From NCBI GenBank assembly GCA_001314705.1, contig LJSU01000016.1, positions 181,220-245,219 of the forward strand: DNA of 64,000 bases, given 5' to 3'. Below the pieces are notes generated by a model. That model was not told where the DNA came from. It did not search any database and saw only the letters and a list, made by a program, of their open reading frames with translations. The DNA is from Rhodobacteraceae bacterium HLUCCO07 (GTDB taxonomy: Bacteria > Pseudomonadota > Alphaproteobacteria > Rhodobacterales > Rhodobacteraceae). Positions 17,676 through 26,494 of the stretch are shown one piece after another. The translations under genes and the position numbers were made by a program. Position 1 is the stretch's first letter; each line of letters starts with the position of its first letter.

Positions 17676-18404
17676 ATGATTAAAAACTTGGCAGATCGAT
17701 CCGGCAAAAACTCGGCGACGGAGCGCATGCTGCCGTCCCTTCCGGCCCATGAGCAGGTATACAGACGGTTGCGCGAGACGATTCTGTTTGGAGAACTCGC
17801 GCCGGGACAACCGGTCACGATCCAGGGACTTACCTCGACTCTCAATGCCGGCATGACGCCCGTGCGAGAGGCAATCCGCAGGTTGATTGCCGAAGGAGCC
17901 CTGGTTTCAAACGACAATCGGCGCGTCAGTGTTCCGAACCTAAGTGTCGGAAACATAGATGAAATCATATATGCTCGCCAAGCGATTGAAACCGAATTGG
18001 TGCTGCGTGCAGCACAGCGCGGATCGGTGGAGGACGTTGAGGACCTTGCTCGGATCGACATGCGTCTCGATCAGGCGATACTGAACGGAAACCTGCGCGC
18101 TTATCTCGAAGAAAACTATCGCTTTCACAAGACATTATACGCACTGGCAGATGCCCCGATCCTGTCCTCCCTGGCCGATGGGCTTTGGTTGCGTTATGGG
18201 CCCTCGTTGCGCGTGGTTTGCGGCCGAATGGGGACGCAGAATCTGCCGGATCGGCATAAAGAGGCGTTGGATGCGCTCAGGGCAAGAGATGCACTCGCGG
18301 CCGCGGAAGCGATGCGCGGAGACGTGATTCAGGGCATGGAGCAGGTTCGCCAGGCCATCGCCGAATCGGAGCCATTGCCACATGATTCGATTGACACCGC
18401 ATAA
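17676..18404 (+). CDS. GntR-family transcriptional regulator, FadR/FCD subfamily
   Basis: A 242-residue regulator. The N-terminal winged helix (residues ~28-95) contains the GntR pattern QVYRRLRETILFGELAPGQ and LTSTLNAGMTPVREAIRRLIAEGAL. The C-terminal FCD ligand domain is all-helical, with the metal-binding pattern ENYRFHKTLY and later the DRHKEALDALRARD segment. It lies between the two polyamine-type blocks, divergent from potF. It is a probable repressor of the surrounding genes responding to a polyamine or breakdown acid; both effector and targets are inferred. Confidence 0.88.
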   Translation: MIKNLADRSGKNSATERMLPSLPAHEQVYRRLRETILFGELAPGQPVTIQGLTSTLNAGMTPVREAIRRLIAEGALVSNDNRRVSVPNLSVGNIDEIIYARQAIETELVLRAAQRGSVEDVEDLARIDMRLDQAILNGNLRAYLEENYRFHKTLYALADAPILSSLADGLWLRYGPSLRVVCGRMGTQNLPDRHKEALDALRARDALAAAEAMRGDVIQGMEQVRQAIAESEPLPHDSIDTA

Positions 18405-18414
18405 TTTGATCATA
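18405..18414. promoter_or_regulatory. Putative GntR operator TTTGATCATA, site 3
   Basis: TTTGATCATA directly follows the GntR gene stop, about 70 bp before the transaminase start at 18481. It matches seven of eight core bases of the two other TTGATCAA sites and is flanked by AT-rich sequence. Confidence 0.42.
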
Positions 18415-18480
18415 TTCTGAACGCAACGCTCCGGGCTTGGCTTGGACCATGTTGTATCCCCCACTTGCGAGGCTTTCCGA

Positions 18481-19878
18481 ATGATACCGATCTCGAATCA
18501 CATGCCGACGAAAGAACTTCAGGCGCTTGATGGGGCGCATCACATGCATCCTTTCACCGCAGGCGACGAACTGGCCGAGAAGGGCGCCCGCGTGATCACC
18601 CGGGCAAGTGGCGTGACGCTGACGGATAGCGAAGGTAACGAGATACTGGATGCGATGGCGGGCCTTTGGTGCGTCAATATCGGTTACGGCAGGGCGGAAC
18701 TTGCCGAGGTTGCAGCCCGGCAGATGAAAGAGCTTCCCTATTACAATACTTTCTTTCAAACGACGCATGTGCCCGCGATCGCCCTTGCAAATCGGTTGGC
18801 AGAACTGGCGCCCGGGGATCTGAACCATGTGTTCTTTGCCGGGTCGGGGTCCGAGGCCAATGACACCAACATGCGCTTGGTGCGCACCTACTGGGCCCAG
18901 AAGGGAAAACCCGACAAGCAGATCATCATCAGCCGCAAGAATGCCTATCATGGGTCGACGATGGCCGGGGCCTCTCTTGGCGGGATGACCCCGATGCATG
19001 CGCAGGGCGGCCTGCCGATCCCTGGCATCCACCATATCGACCAGCCCAACTGGTGGGCCGAAGGCGGTGACATGAGCCCGGAAGAATTCGGTCTGGCCCG
19101 GGCCCGCGCGCTGGAAGAGGCGATCCTTGAACTGGGCGAGGACAAGGTCGCGGCCTTTATCGCGGAACCGGTTCAGGGGGCGGGTGGCGTGATCGTGCCG
19201 CCCGAAACCTATTGGCCCGAGATTCAGCGGATTTGCAACAAGTACGAGATCCTGTTGATTGCTGATGAGGTCATCTGCGGCTTTGGTCGCACCGGGCAAT
19301 GGTTCGGCAGCCAGACAATGGGCATCCGCCCGCATATCATGACCATCGCCAAGGGCCTGTCATCGGGATACGCCCCGATTGGCGGCTCTATCGTTTGCGA
19401 CGAAGTGGCCGCGGTAATCGGGGCCTGCGAGTTCAATCACGGCTATACCTATTCCGGCCATCCCGTCGCGGCGGCTGTCGCGCTGGAGAATCTGCGGATT
19501 CTCGATGAAGAGAAGATTGTTGAAACCTGTGGTACCGAAACCGCCCCGTATCTAAAGCAGAAATGGGAAGCTTTGGCCGATCATCCGCTCGTGGGGGAGG
19601 CGCGGATCGTCGGCATGATGGGGTCAATTGCCCTGACACCCGACAAGGCATCGCGCGCGAAATTCGCATCGGATCCGGGCACCATCGGCCTCATCTGTCG
19701 CGAACGGTGTTTTGCCAACAATCTGGTGATGCGCCATGTAGGTGACCGGATGATCATCTCGCCGCCGCTGGTCATCAGCAAGAGCGAAATCGACACCTTG
19801 ATCGAACGTGCATCCCGGGCTCTTGATGAATGCTTGGCCCAGGCCACGGAACGTGGGCTCATGGTGCCGGCAAGCTAG
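18481..19878 (+). CDS. Class III omega-aminotransferase (second paralogue)
   Basis: A 465-residue PLP transaminase. The start MIPISNHMPTKELQALDGAHHMHPF is preferred over the ATG at 18442 because it aligns with the usual N-terminus of this subgroup and has GAGG upstream. Motifs are GGLWCVNIGYG, FAGSGSEANDTNMRL, HGSTMAGASLGGM, IADEVICGFGRTG and the PLP-lysine region IMTIAKGLSSGYAP. It resembles aspartate aminotransferase family/beta-alanine or putrescine-pyruvate enzymes. It shares motif types with the transaminase at 10868 but is a distinct paralogue. It probably feeds the following ligase and hydrolase block. Confidence 0.88.
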   Translation: MIPISNHMPTKELQALDGAHHMHPFTAGDELAEKGARVITRASGVTLTDSEGNEILDAMAGLWCVNIGYGRAELAEVAARQMKELPYYNTFFQTTHVPAIALANRLAELAPGDLNHVFFAGSGSEANDTNMRLVRTYWAQKGKPDKQIIISRKNAYHGSTMAGASLGGMTPMHAQGGLPIPGIHHIDQPNWWAEGGDMSPEEFGLARARALEEAILELGEDKVAAFIAEPVQGAGGVIVPPETYWPEIQRICNKYEILLIADEVICGFGRTGQWFGSQTMGIRPHIMTIAKGLSSGYAPIGGSIVCDEVAAVIGACEFNHGYTYSGHPVAAAVALENLRILDEEKIVETCGTETAPYLKQKWEALADHPLVGEARIVGMMGSIALTPDKASRAKFASDPGTIGLICRERCFANNLVMRHVGDRMIISPPLVISKSEIDTLIERASRALDECLAQATERGLMVPAS

Positions 19879-19960
19879 GCAGCCGGAACGTAGCGTTCTG
19901 CTTGCCAATGCGACCTGAATGATTTGAGCATCCCGCTCGCGCAGGCGTGGGAGGGAATGG

Positions 19961-21517
19961 ATGATCGAGTTTGAACCGGGTGCACCGGAAAGCAGGCCCA
20001 CGAAAACCGTCGTGGACATGATCCGCGACGCGGCAGAACGCAATGCGGACAAGGAAGCGTTGGTCGAGGGGGACACGCGCCTGACATGGCGCGCGCTGGA
20101 TCGCCGGACCAACCAGGTCGCCAACCAACTGCGCGCGCTTGGTGTCGAGAAGGGAGACCGGGTTGCAATCCTGTCGGAAAACTCGGCAGCTTTTGCGGAG
20201 ATTTTCCTTGGAACGATCCGGGCCGGTGCTTGCCTGGTGCCGCTGTCCACGATGGCGTCCTCCGAAGCCTTGGGAAAGATGATCGCGGATTGCACGCCCA
20301 AGGTCTTTTTCCTGTCGGATCAATATAGGCCACTGGCGCAGCCGTTTTTGCCCGACCTGGACGCAATCCGGATCGCGCTGGATTTTGATGCGGACGGATG
20401 GACCGGTTACACGGCGTTCCGGGACAAAGGCGACACGTCCGATCCCATGGTGCCCACCGGAATGAAGGACGCGTTCAACCTGATCTATTCTTCCGGCACG
20501 ACCGGCACGCCCAAGGGCATTCTTCACAACCATTATATGCGTGCGGTCCAGATGGAGCGGATCGAACCCGCCGGATATGTGGATACTGCGCGGACATTGC
20601 TTTCTACGCCGCTCTATTCCAACACGACGATTGTAGCGTTTCTGCCCACCCTGGCGGGTGGGTCCTGCGTACACCTGATGCGCAAGTTCGACGTGTTGCG
20701 CTATCTCGAAATCGTTGAGCAAGAGAAAATCACGCACACGATGCTTGTGCCCGTTCAGTACAAGCGGATCATGGAACACCCTGATTTCGGCAATTTCGAC
20801 CTGTCGTCCATGCAGGCCAAGTTTTCCACCTCGGCCCCGCTGCGCGCGGACATCAAGCGCGATGTCCTGGCCCGGTTCCCCGGTGGCCTGACCGAATACT
20901 ACGGCTTGACCGAAGGCGGTGGAGTCAGTGTTCTGGCGGCGCATGAGCACCCCGAGAAGCTCCACACCGTGGGCCAGCCCGGCCCGGGCGTAGAATTCCG
21001 CCTTGTAGATGAAGATGGAAACGAGGTTGCGCCAGGCGAGATCGGCGAGATCTGTGGCCGCTCCGGCGCGATGATGGCGGGGTATTTCGGACGTGATGAC
21101 CTGACCGAGGAAACCATCTGGCGCGACGCAAACGGCCGAGTGTTCTTTCGCTCGGGCGACATGGGCTCGTTTGATGAAGACGGATTTCTGGTGCTCAGCG
21201 ACCGCAAGAAAGACATGATCATTTCCGGTGGCTTGAACATCTATGCCAACGATCTGGAACTGGTTCTGCTGGATGACCCCGATGTGACCGACGCTGCAGT
21301 TGTCGGTATCCCGTCGGAACAATGGGGCGAGACGCCGGTGGGTTTCGTCGTTCTACGTCAAACCGCAACACGTTCAGCACAGGATATTCTCGAGGCGGCC
21401 AACGCGCGATTGGGCAAAAGCCAGAGACTGCACAGCTTGCGCGTGATGAACACCCTTCCGCGCAGTGAGATCGGCAAGATCCTCAAACGGGATCTGCGCA
21501 AGGAGTTCCTTGCTTAG
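19961..21517 (+). CDS. AMP-dependent acyl-CoA synthetase (ANL superfamily)
   Basis: A 518-residue adenylate-forming ligase. The P-loop is LIYSSGTTGTPKGILHNH (~residue 170), with the YYGLTEGGG motif, the hinge RSGDMGSFDEDGFLVLSDRKKDMIISGG and the catalytic lysine in SEIGKILKRDLR. It converts a carboxylic acid to its CoA ester. The substrate is unknown; the family spans acetate, medium-chain, aromatic and crotonobetaine-type acids. Flanked by a transaminase and two hydrolases, it may activate the acid part released from an amide. Its stop overlaps the convergent M20 gene stop by 4 bp. Confidence 0.87.
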   Translation: MIEFEPGAPESRPTKTVVDMIRDAAERNADKEALVEGDTRLTWRALDRRTNQVANQLRALGVEKGDRVAILSENSAAFAEIFLGTIRAGACLVPLSTMASSEALGKMIADCTPKVFFLSDQYRPLAQPFLPDLDAIRIALDFDADGWTGYTAFRDKGDTSDPMVPTGMKDAFNLIYSSGTTGTPKGILHNHYMRAVQMERIEPAGYVDTARTLLSTPLYSNTTIVAFLPTLAGGSCVHLMRKFDVLRYLEIVEQEKITHTMLVPVQYKRIMEHPDFGNFDLSSMQAKFSTSAPLRADIKRDVLARFPGGLTEYYGLTEGGGVSVLAAHEHPEKLHTVGQPGPGVEFRLVDEDGNEVAPGEIGEICGRSGAMMAGYFGRDDLTEETIWRDANGRVFFRSGDMGSFDEDGFLVLSDRKKDMIISGGLNIYANDLELVLLDDPDVTDAAVVGIPSEQWGETPVGFVVLRQTATRSAQDILEAANARLGKSQRLHSLRVMNTLPRSEIGKILKRDLRKEFLA

Positions 21518-22674
21518 GCCGCTACCTTGCGGCCCAACCCCTTGAGCATATCGAGGCAGGCCGAGAGCTGATCGAGTTCTATGTATTCATCGGGTTTATG
21601 GGCCTGCTCGATCGAGCCCGGGCCACAGACCACCGCGGACAGACCCAGCGACTGGAACAGCCCCGCTTCGGTCCCGAAGGCCACGACATCGGCGTCATTG
21701 CTGCCAGTCAGACCAGCGACAAGGTCTCGTGCCTCGTTTTCGGGCATGGGCTCCAGCCCGGTCACCTCACCTATGGTTTCGGTTTCGATCGAGGCATCCG
21801 GGCAAATGGCGCGCATGGCTGGCAACAGCACAGTTTCGGCATAGCGCGTGATTTCAGATGTCACATAGTCATAGTCATCAGATTGGACCGGCCGGAACTC
21901 CCATTCCACCTCGGATTTGCCCACAATCACGTTATGCGCAACGCCGCCGGTCACACGCCCGATATTGAGCGTGGTCCATGGTGGATCAAAGCGGCTGTTT
22001 CCAGGCGCGCGGCCCTTCAACTCTTCGCGGATCTCCAGCAAGCGCGAGACATAGCGCACCGCGTACTCGGCAGCATTCACGCCACGATCGGGGGCCGATC
22101 CGTGACCTTCGAGACCGGAAAAGCGGGTCGTGTATTCACAGCATCCCTTGTGGCCCTCGATGATCCTCATCATGGTCGGTTCACCGATAACCGCAATGCC
22201 GGGTTTGATACCGCGCGCCTTGAGCTCCGAAACCAGCGTCTGCGCCCCGATGCATCCGGTTTCCTCGTCATGGGTGAAGGCGAAGTGGATGGGGCGGGAT
22301 AATTCGCGGCGCGCAAACTCGGGTGCCATGGCGAGCGTTGCAGCGATAAAGCCTTTCATGTCGCAGGTGCCGCGGCCATAGAGCTTGTCATCCGCCTCAT
22401 AAAGCTGGAACGGATCGGATCGCCAATCCTGATCGGCCACCGGCACGACGTCCGAATGACCAGACAACAGGATACCTCCATCGCGATCCGGCCCGATCGT
22501 GGCGAAAAGGTTCGCCTTCGTCCCGCTGTCATCGGCATAGATATCGACACTCGCGCCGATGTCATAAAGTAACGCACCCATATGCTGTATCATGTCCAGA
22601 TTGCTGTCGGTGGACACGGTCGGAAAGGCTATGAGTTCGCTCAATATGTCCTTGGTACGAGCAAGATCGGTCAT
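21514..22674 (-). CDS. argE: M20-family deacylase, ArgE-like (acetylornithine deacetylase type)
   Basis: A 386-residue di-zinc amidohydrolase. Metal ligands lie in SGHSDVVPV (His/Asp), the GRGTCDMKG aspartate, the catalytic and metal glutamates of THDEETGCIGA, and the late His in the EQAHKPDEYIE segment. The opening SELIAFPTVSTDSNLDMI is typical of ArgE. It hydrolyses N-acyl groups from amino acids. Its ATGA coupling to a DoeA-like M24 hydrolase points to catabolism of an N-acylated diamino acid rather than arginine synthesis, so the argE symbol is by homology only. Confidence 0.82.
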   Translation of the reverse strand: MTDLARTKDILSELIAFPTVSTDSNLDMIQHMGALLYDIGASVDIYADDSGTKANLFATIGPDRDGGILLSGHSDVVPVADQDWRSDPFQLYEADDKLYGRGTCDMKGFIAATLAMAPEFARRELSRPIHFAFTHDEETGCIGAQTLVSELKARGIKPGIAVIGEPTMMRIIEGHKGCCEYTTRFSGLEGHGSAPDRGVNAAEYAVRYVSRLLEIREELKGRAPGNSRFDPPWTTLNIGRVTGGVAHNVIVGKSEVEWEFRPVQSDDYDYVTSEITRYAETVLLPAMRAICPDASIETETIGEVTGLEPMPENEARDLVAGLTGSNDADVVAFGTEAGLFQSLGLSAVVCGPGSIEQAHKPDEYIELDQLSACLDMLKGLGRKVAA

Positions 22675-23855
22675 GGTTTCACGAACATCTGACGTGGGCG
22701 ATTGCAGAAAGCCTCGGCCGGACCACTCTCGCGGATCAGGATAGGCTCGGTGATTTCAAGGCCCCAGGTGGGTGTCCAGAGACCCGGCATGAAATGAAAG
22801 GTCATGCCCGGTTCGAGCACGGTTTCATCTTCGGCGCGCAGTGAAATGGTGCGTTCGCCCCAGTCCGGCGGATAGGACAGTCCGATGGGATATCCGCAAC
22901 GCGCGCCGCGTTCGATTCCAGCACTTTCCAGCGGCTTGGCCAGGGCATTCGCGATATCACATGCCCGGTTTCCGGCGCGGGCCACGTCAAGGCCGGCCTC
23001 CAGCCCCTCGACCAGTGCGGCCTCGGCGCGTTTCATGTCGTCTGGTGGCGTGCCGAGAAAGACGGTGCGGGAGAACGGAGTGTGATACCTGCGGTAGACA
23101 CCAGCCAATTCAAAAAAGGTGCATTCGCCGGTCTTGAGCGTGTTGCCGTCCCATGTCAGGTGCGGCGCGGACGCATCGGCCCCCGACGGACACATCGGCA
23201 CGATGGCCGGGTAGTCCCCCCAGTCCTCGCCAACACCGCGCAATGCATCGCGATAGATTTCAGCCACCAATTCGTTCTTGTGCAACCCCGGTTCGGCGCG
23301 TTCGATCGCGCCGTCGATCATCTTTTCCGCGATGCGCGCGGCGCGGCGCATGAAGTTCAGTTCCTCCTCGGACTTCACTGCGCGCTGCCAGTTCACAAGC
23401 GCGGTCGCATCGACAATCTGCGCCTGCGGCAGGCAGTCGAGCAGTGTCGTGTACGCTTTTGCCGAGAAGTAATAGTTTTCCATTTCGACGCCGATCCGCG
23501 CGCGCTCGAAACCCAGATCGGCGAGCAGAACGGCAAGGTGCTGCATCGGATGACGCGCGGTCGATTGCACGTATTCGTCCCCATAGGGGCGCAGGCTGTC
23601 ATCCGAGAGCCAGGCGGTGCGACGTGCGCCATTCGCGTCCATGTTCCGGCCCCACCAGAACGGTTCGCCCTCCTGGGTCAGGATGACACCCTGATGCACG
23701 TAGAAGGACCATCCGTCATAGCCGGTCAGCCATGCCATGTTGGAGGGATCCTCGACGAAGAGAACGTCGATGCCCTGTTCGGACATCGCTGCGCGTGTCC
23801 GTTTCAACCGGCGTTGGTATTCCGCTTCGGAAAACGCGGTCGCGTTCCTTGTCAT
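22671..23855 (-). CDS. doeA: M24-family hydrolase, ectoine-hydrolase (DoeA)-like
   Basis: A 394-residue pita-bread-fold protein starting MTRNATAFSEAEYQRRL, preceded by AAGGAG; longer in-frame starts are discounted. The segment SNMAWLTGYDGWSFYVHQGVILTQ with NMDANGARRTAW and QSTARHPMQHL resembles DoeA/EutD ectoine hydrolases more than ordinary proline dipeptidases. Ectoine hydrolases open the cyclic amidine to N-acetyl-diaminobutyrate, which a deacetylase then cleaves. Here the linked deacylase is M20-type, not the usual DoeB, and no ectoine TRAP genes are near, so the substrate may be different. Confidence is moderate for the name and high for the family. Confidence 0.72.
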   Translation of the reverse strand: MTRNATAFSEAEYQRRLKRTRAAMSEQGIDVLFVEDPSNMAWLTGYDGWSFYVHQGVILTQEGEPFWWGRNMDANGARRTAWLSDDSLRPYGDEYVQSTARHPMQHLAVLLADLGFERARIGVEMENYYFSAKAYTTLLDCLPQAQIVDATALVNWQRAVKSEEELNFMRRAARIAEKMIDGAIERAEPGLHKNELVAEIYRDALRGVGEDWGDYPAIVPMCPSGADASAPHLTWDGNTLKTGECTFFELAGVYRRYHTPFSRTVFLGTPPDDMKRAEAALVEGLEAGLDVARAGNRACDIANALAKPLESAGIERGARCGYPIGLSYPPDWGERTISLRAEDETVLEPGMTFHFMPGLWTPTWGLEITEPILIRESGPAEAFCNRPRQMFVKP

Positions 23856-23886
23856 GCCCCACTCCTTCTTTCGCATGGGCGCATTA

Positions 23887-23903
23887 AACACGGTCAACGT
23901 GTT
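23887..23903. promoter_or_regulatory. Inverted repeat AACACG-N5-CGTGTT in a divergent promoter region
   Basis: Arms AACACG and CGTGTT, separated by GTCAA, lie 32 bp before the M24 gene start in the 262-bp gap shared with the ABC operon starting at 24118. It may be a regulator site. No matching copy was noticed elsewhere in the window. Confidence 0.35.
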
Positions 23904-24117
23904 CTGGCCCCTTCGATTACGACAACCCGCGCGCTTGCGGCGACGCGAGCAACCCGACACCAATCTTTGCAGTTGGGCGGAAAAGGCGCCCATTTCTTCA
24001 ACAGAAGTGCCCGAATCGCCGATTAAAACCTCAAATCTGTTGCAAACGGACGTCTAGCCCGGTTTACATACGATTCAACAAACGGCAAGAGCCGGGAAAA
24101 ACAACAGGGAGCCGAAA

Positions 24118-25218
24118 TTGGCAGCTTCGCAGACTTCGGATGCGTTCGTCGAGTTCGATCGCGTGCAAAAGAGTTATGACGGCGAAACGCTCGTCGTAAA
24201 AGACCTGAACCTCACCATGCCCAAAGGCGAGTTTCTGACCATGCTTGGTCCCTCCGGATCCGGCAAGACCACCTGCCTTATGATGCTCGCGGGGTTCGAG
24301 ACAGCCACCCATGGCGATATCCGGTTGGGTGGCAAGTCCATCAACAACATTCCGCCGCACAAGCGCGGGATCGGCATGGTTTTTCAGAATTACGCGCTTT
24401 TCCCGCACATGACGATCGAGGAAAACCTGTCCTTCCCATTGGAGGTGCGCAACATCGGCAAGTCCGATCGCGAGGCCAAGGTCAAGCGCGCGCTGGAAAT
24501 GGTCGAGATGGGCAATTTCGGCAAGCGGCGCCCGGCGCAGCTTTCTGGCGGGCAGCAACAAAGGATCGCCTTGGCCCGCGCGCTCGTGTTCGAGCCCGAG
24601 CTTGTCCTGATGGACGAACCGCTCGGGGCGCTTGACAAGCAGTTGCGCGAAAAGATGCAGTTCGAGATCACCAACCTGGCCCACAGCCTTGGAATCACCG
24701 TGGTTTATGTGACCCATGACCAAACCGAGGCTCTGACCATGTCCGACAGGGTGGCGGTTTTCGATGATGGGGTCATTCAGCAGCTTGACACGCCAGACAA
24801 GCTTTACGAGGAGCCGATGAACAGTTTCGTGGCGCAGTTCATCGGTGAGAACAACACGCTGGAGGGTGTCGTCAAGGAGATCAGGAACGGCGTTGCACTG
24901 GTTCAGCTTGACGATGGCGAACTGATAGATTGCAACCCCGTAAACGTGAGCAAGGCCGGTGAACGTACGCGCGTATCCATTCGCCCCGAACGGGTGGAGT
25001 TCAACAAGGCGCGTCTTCAAGAGGGGGCCCATACGCTCAAGGCCGAAGTGCTTGAATTCATCTATATGGGTGACATCTTCCGCACGCGGCTCCGGGTCGC
25101 CGGGAATGACGAGTTCGTCGTCAAGACCCGCAATGCGCCCGACCAGAAAAGGCTTCAACCCGGAGAGCATATCGAGATCGGCTGGTTACCAGAAGACTGC
25201 CGGGCACTTGATGCCTGA
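24118..25218 (+). CDS. Pot-type ABC transporter ATP-binding protein (second system)
   Basis: A 366-residue ATPase beginning at TTG, with AGGGAG about 7 bp upstream. Walker A GPSGSGKT is at 44-51, signature LSGGQ at ~142-146, Walker B LVLMDEP at ~162-168 and the switch VIYVTHDQTEAL-type histidine follows. A TOBE domain lies at the C-terminus (IRPERVEF). It is the first gene of a second PotABCD-like operon (ATPase, binding protein, two permeases, SDR), divergent from the M24/M20 hydrolase genes, so uptake and hydrolysis probably concern the same compound. Confidence 0.88.
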   Translation: MAASQTSDAFVEFDRVQKSYDGETLVVKDLNLTMPKGEFLTMLGPSGSGKTTCLMMLAGFETATHGDIRLGGKSINNIPPHKRGIGMVFQNYALFPHMTIEENLSFPLEVRNIGKSDREAKVKRALEMVEMGNFGKRRPAQLSGGQQQRIALARALVFEPELVLMDEPLGALDKQLREKMQFEITNLAHSLGITVVYVTHDQTEALTMSDRVAVFDDGVIQQLDTPDKLYEEPMNSFVAQFIGENNTLEGVVKEIRNGVALVQLDDGELIDCNPVNVSKAGERTRVSIRPERVEFNKARLQEGAHTLKAEVLEFIYMGDIFRTRLRVAGNDEFVVKTRNAPDQKRLQPGEHIEIGWLPEDCRALDA

Positions 25219-25234
25219 AGGGAATGTGACCGTT

Positions 25235-25254
25235 CCGGGTCGTCCAGGACCCGG
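25235..25254 (+). other. Intercistronic hairpin after the ABC ATPase gene
   Basis: Perfect 7-bp stem CCGGGTC/GACCCGG with a 6-nt loop, 16 bp after the ATPase stop. No T-run follows, so it is more likely an mRNA processing or stabilising element than a terminator. Confidence 0.45.
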
Positions 25255-25334
25255 GGTGACGGCATGGGCCAATCCGCTGAACCCGGAGCGGCGGTCCTTA
25301 ATAACGAAACGGGTCAACTAGGGAGAAAAAGCGA

Positions 25335-26408
25335 ATGAAGCTCAAATCTGTACTGATGGCAACGGCACTCGCCGGCGTGGCGTTCGGCGCCCAGGCGCAG
25401 GAAGTAACGGTGATGTCGTGGGGCGGGGCCTATACGAAGTCCCAGGTCGAAGCCTATCACAAACCGTTCACTGCCGAGACCGGCATCAAGGTGAATTCGG
25501 TCGATGCCGACAACCCGGCCACCCCGATAAAGGCGCAGGTCGAAGCGGGCAATGTCTCGGTTGATGTCGCCGACGTTGAATTATCCGACGCCGTGCGCCT
25601 CTGTGACGAAGGCCTGCTCGAACTTATCGACCACAGCATGCTTCCGCCTGCCCCCGATGGCACCCCGGCGACCGAGGATTTCATCGAAGGCGCTCTGCAG
25701 GATTGCGCCGTGGCCAGCATCGTGTGGTCAACTGTGGTGTCCTATAACTCTGACAATGTCGATGGCACGCCGACCTCGATCGCGGATTTCTTCGATACGG
25801 AGAAGTTCCCCGGCAAGCGCGGCCTGCGCAAATCGGCCAAGGCGACCCTTGAAATGGCGCTGATGGCAGATGGTGTTCCCGCTGAAGAGGTCTATGACGT
25901 GCTCGATACCTCTGAAGGCGTGGATCGCGCCTTTGCGGTTCTCGACGGGATCAAGGACGACATCGTCTGGTGGGAAGCCGGAGCACAGCCGCCGCAACTG
26001 CTCGCCGATGGCGAGGTGGTGATGTCCACTGCCTATAACGGTCGTATCTTCAACGCCGCCGTCATGGAAGAGCAACCTCTTGAAATCCTGTGGGATGGCC
26101 AGATCCTCGACTTCGACCTTTTCGTGGTGCCCCGTGGTGCGGCCAACATGGAAAGCGCGATGGAGTTCATCTCTTTTGCCACTGACACGCAGCGCTTGGC
26201 AGATCAGGCCAAGTGGATCTCCTACGGTCCGGCTCGCAAGTCTTCTGGCGAGCTCGTGGGACTGTACCAGGATGGAGAAACCGAGATGGGCCCGCATATG
26301 CCCACAGCGGAAGCCAATCTTGAAAACGCTCTGGTCAACAATTTCGAGTTCTGGGTCGACATGGACGCCGAGCTGAATGAGCGTTTCAACTCCTGGTTGG
26401 CGAACTGA
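25335..26408 (+). CDS. Periplasmic polyamine-type solute-binding protein (second system)
   Basis: A 357-residue PotD/PotF-family protein with a signal peptide cleaved after GAQA (~residue 21), mature start QEVTVMSWGGAYTKSQVEAYHKPF. The MSWGGAY opening, instead of the YNWSDYI motif of the PotF-like protein at 16449, places it in the subgroup of broader-specificity or opine/polyamine-like binding proteins. The remainder shows the two-lobe pattern with WWEAGAQPPQLLADGEVVMSTAYNGR near the hinge. It is flanked by stable hairpins on both sides, consistent with higher expression than the permeases. Confidence 0.86.
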   Translation: MKLKSVLMATALAGVAFGAQAQEVTVMSWGGAYTKSQVEAYHKPFTAETGIKVNSVDADNPATPIKAQVEAGNVSVDVADVELSDAVRLCDEGLLELIDHSMLPPAPDGTPATEDFIEGALQDCAVASIVWSTVVSYNSDNVDGTPTSIADFFDTEKFPGKRGLRKSAKATLEMALMADGVPAEEVYDVLDTSEGVDRAFAVLDGIKDDIVWWEAGAQPPQLLADGEVVMSTAYNGRIFNAAVMEEQPLEILWDGQILDFDLFVVPRGAANMESAMEFISFATDTQRLADQAKWISYGPARKSSGELVGLYQDGETEMGPHMPTAEANLENALVNNFEFWVDMDAELNERFNSWLAN

Positions 26409-26418
26409 GTCAGCACAC

Positions 26419-26442
26419 GGCCCGGGGCACATGACCCGGGCC
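26419..26442 (+). other. Strong hairpin after the solute-binding protein gene
   Basis: Perfect 8-bp GC stem GGCCCGGG/CCCGGGCC with an 8-nt loop, 10 bp after the stop and before the permease genes. A stem without a T-run here usually protects the binding-protein mRNA from 3' decay or attenuates read-through. Confidence 0.5.
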
Positions 26443-26494
26443 GGATGACAACGGGCGGGGCGCCAATGGGACGGCCTGCCCCCACTGGGACAGG

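Noticed and set aside
22671..23855. Declaring a complete ectoine degradation cluster
   Set aside because: Only the DoeA-like hydrolase fits; DoeB, DoeC, the EnuR regulator and ectoine transporters are not seen, and the linked deacylase is M20-type.
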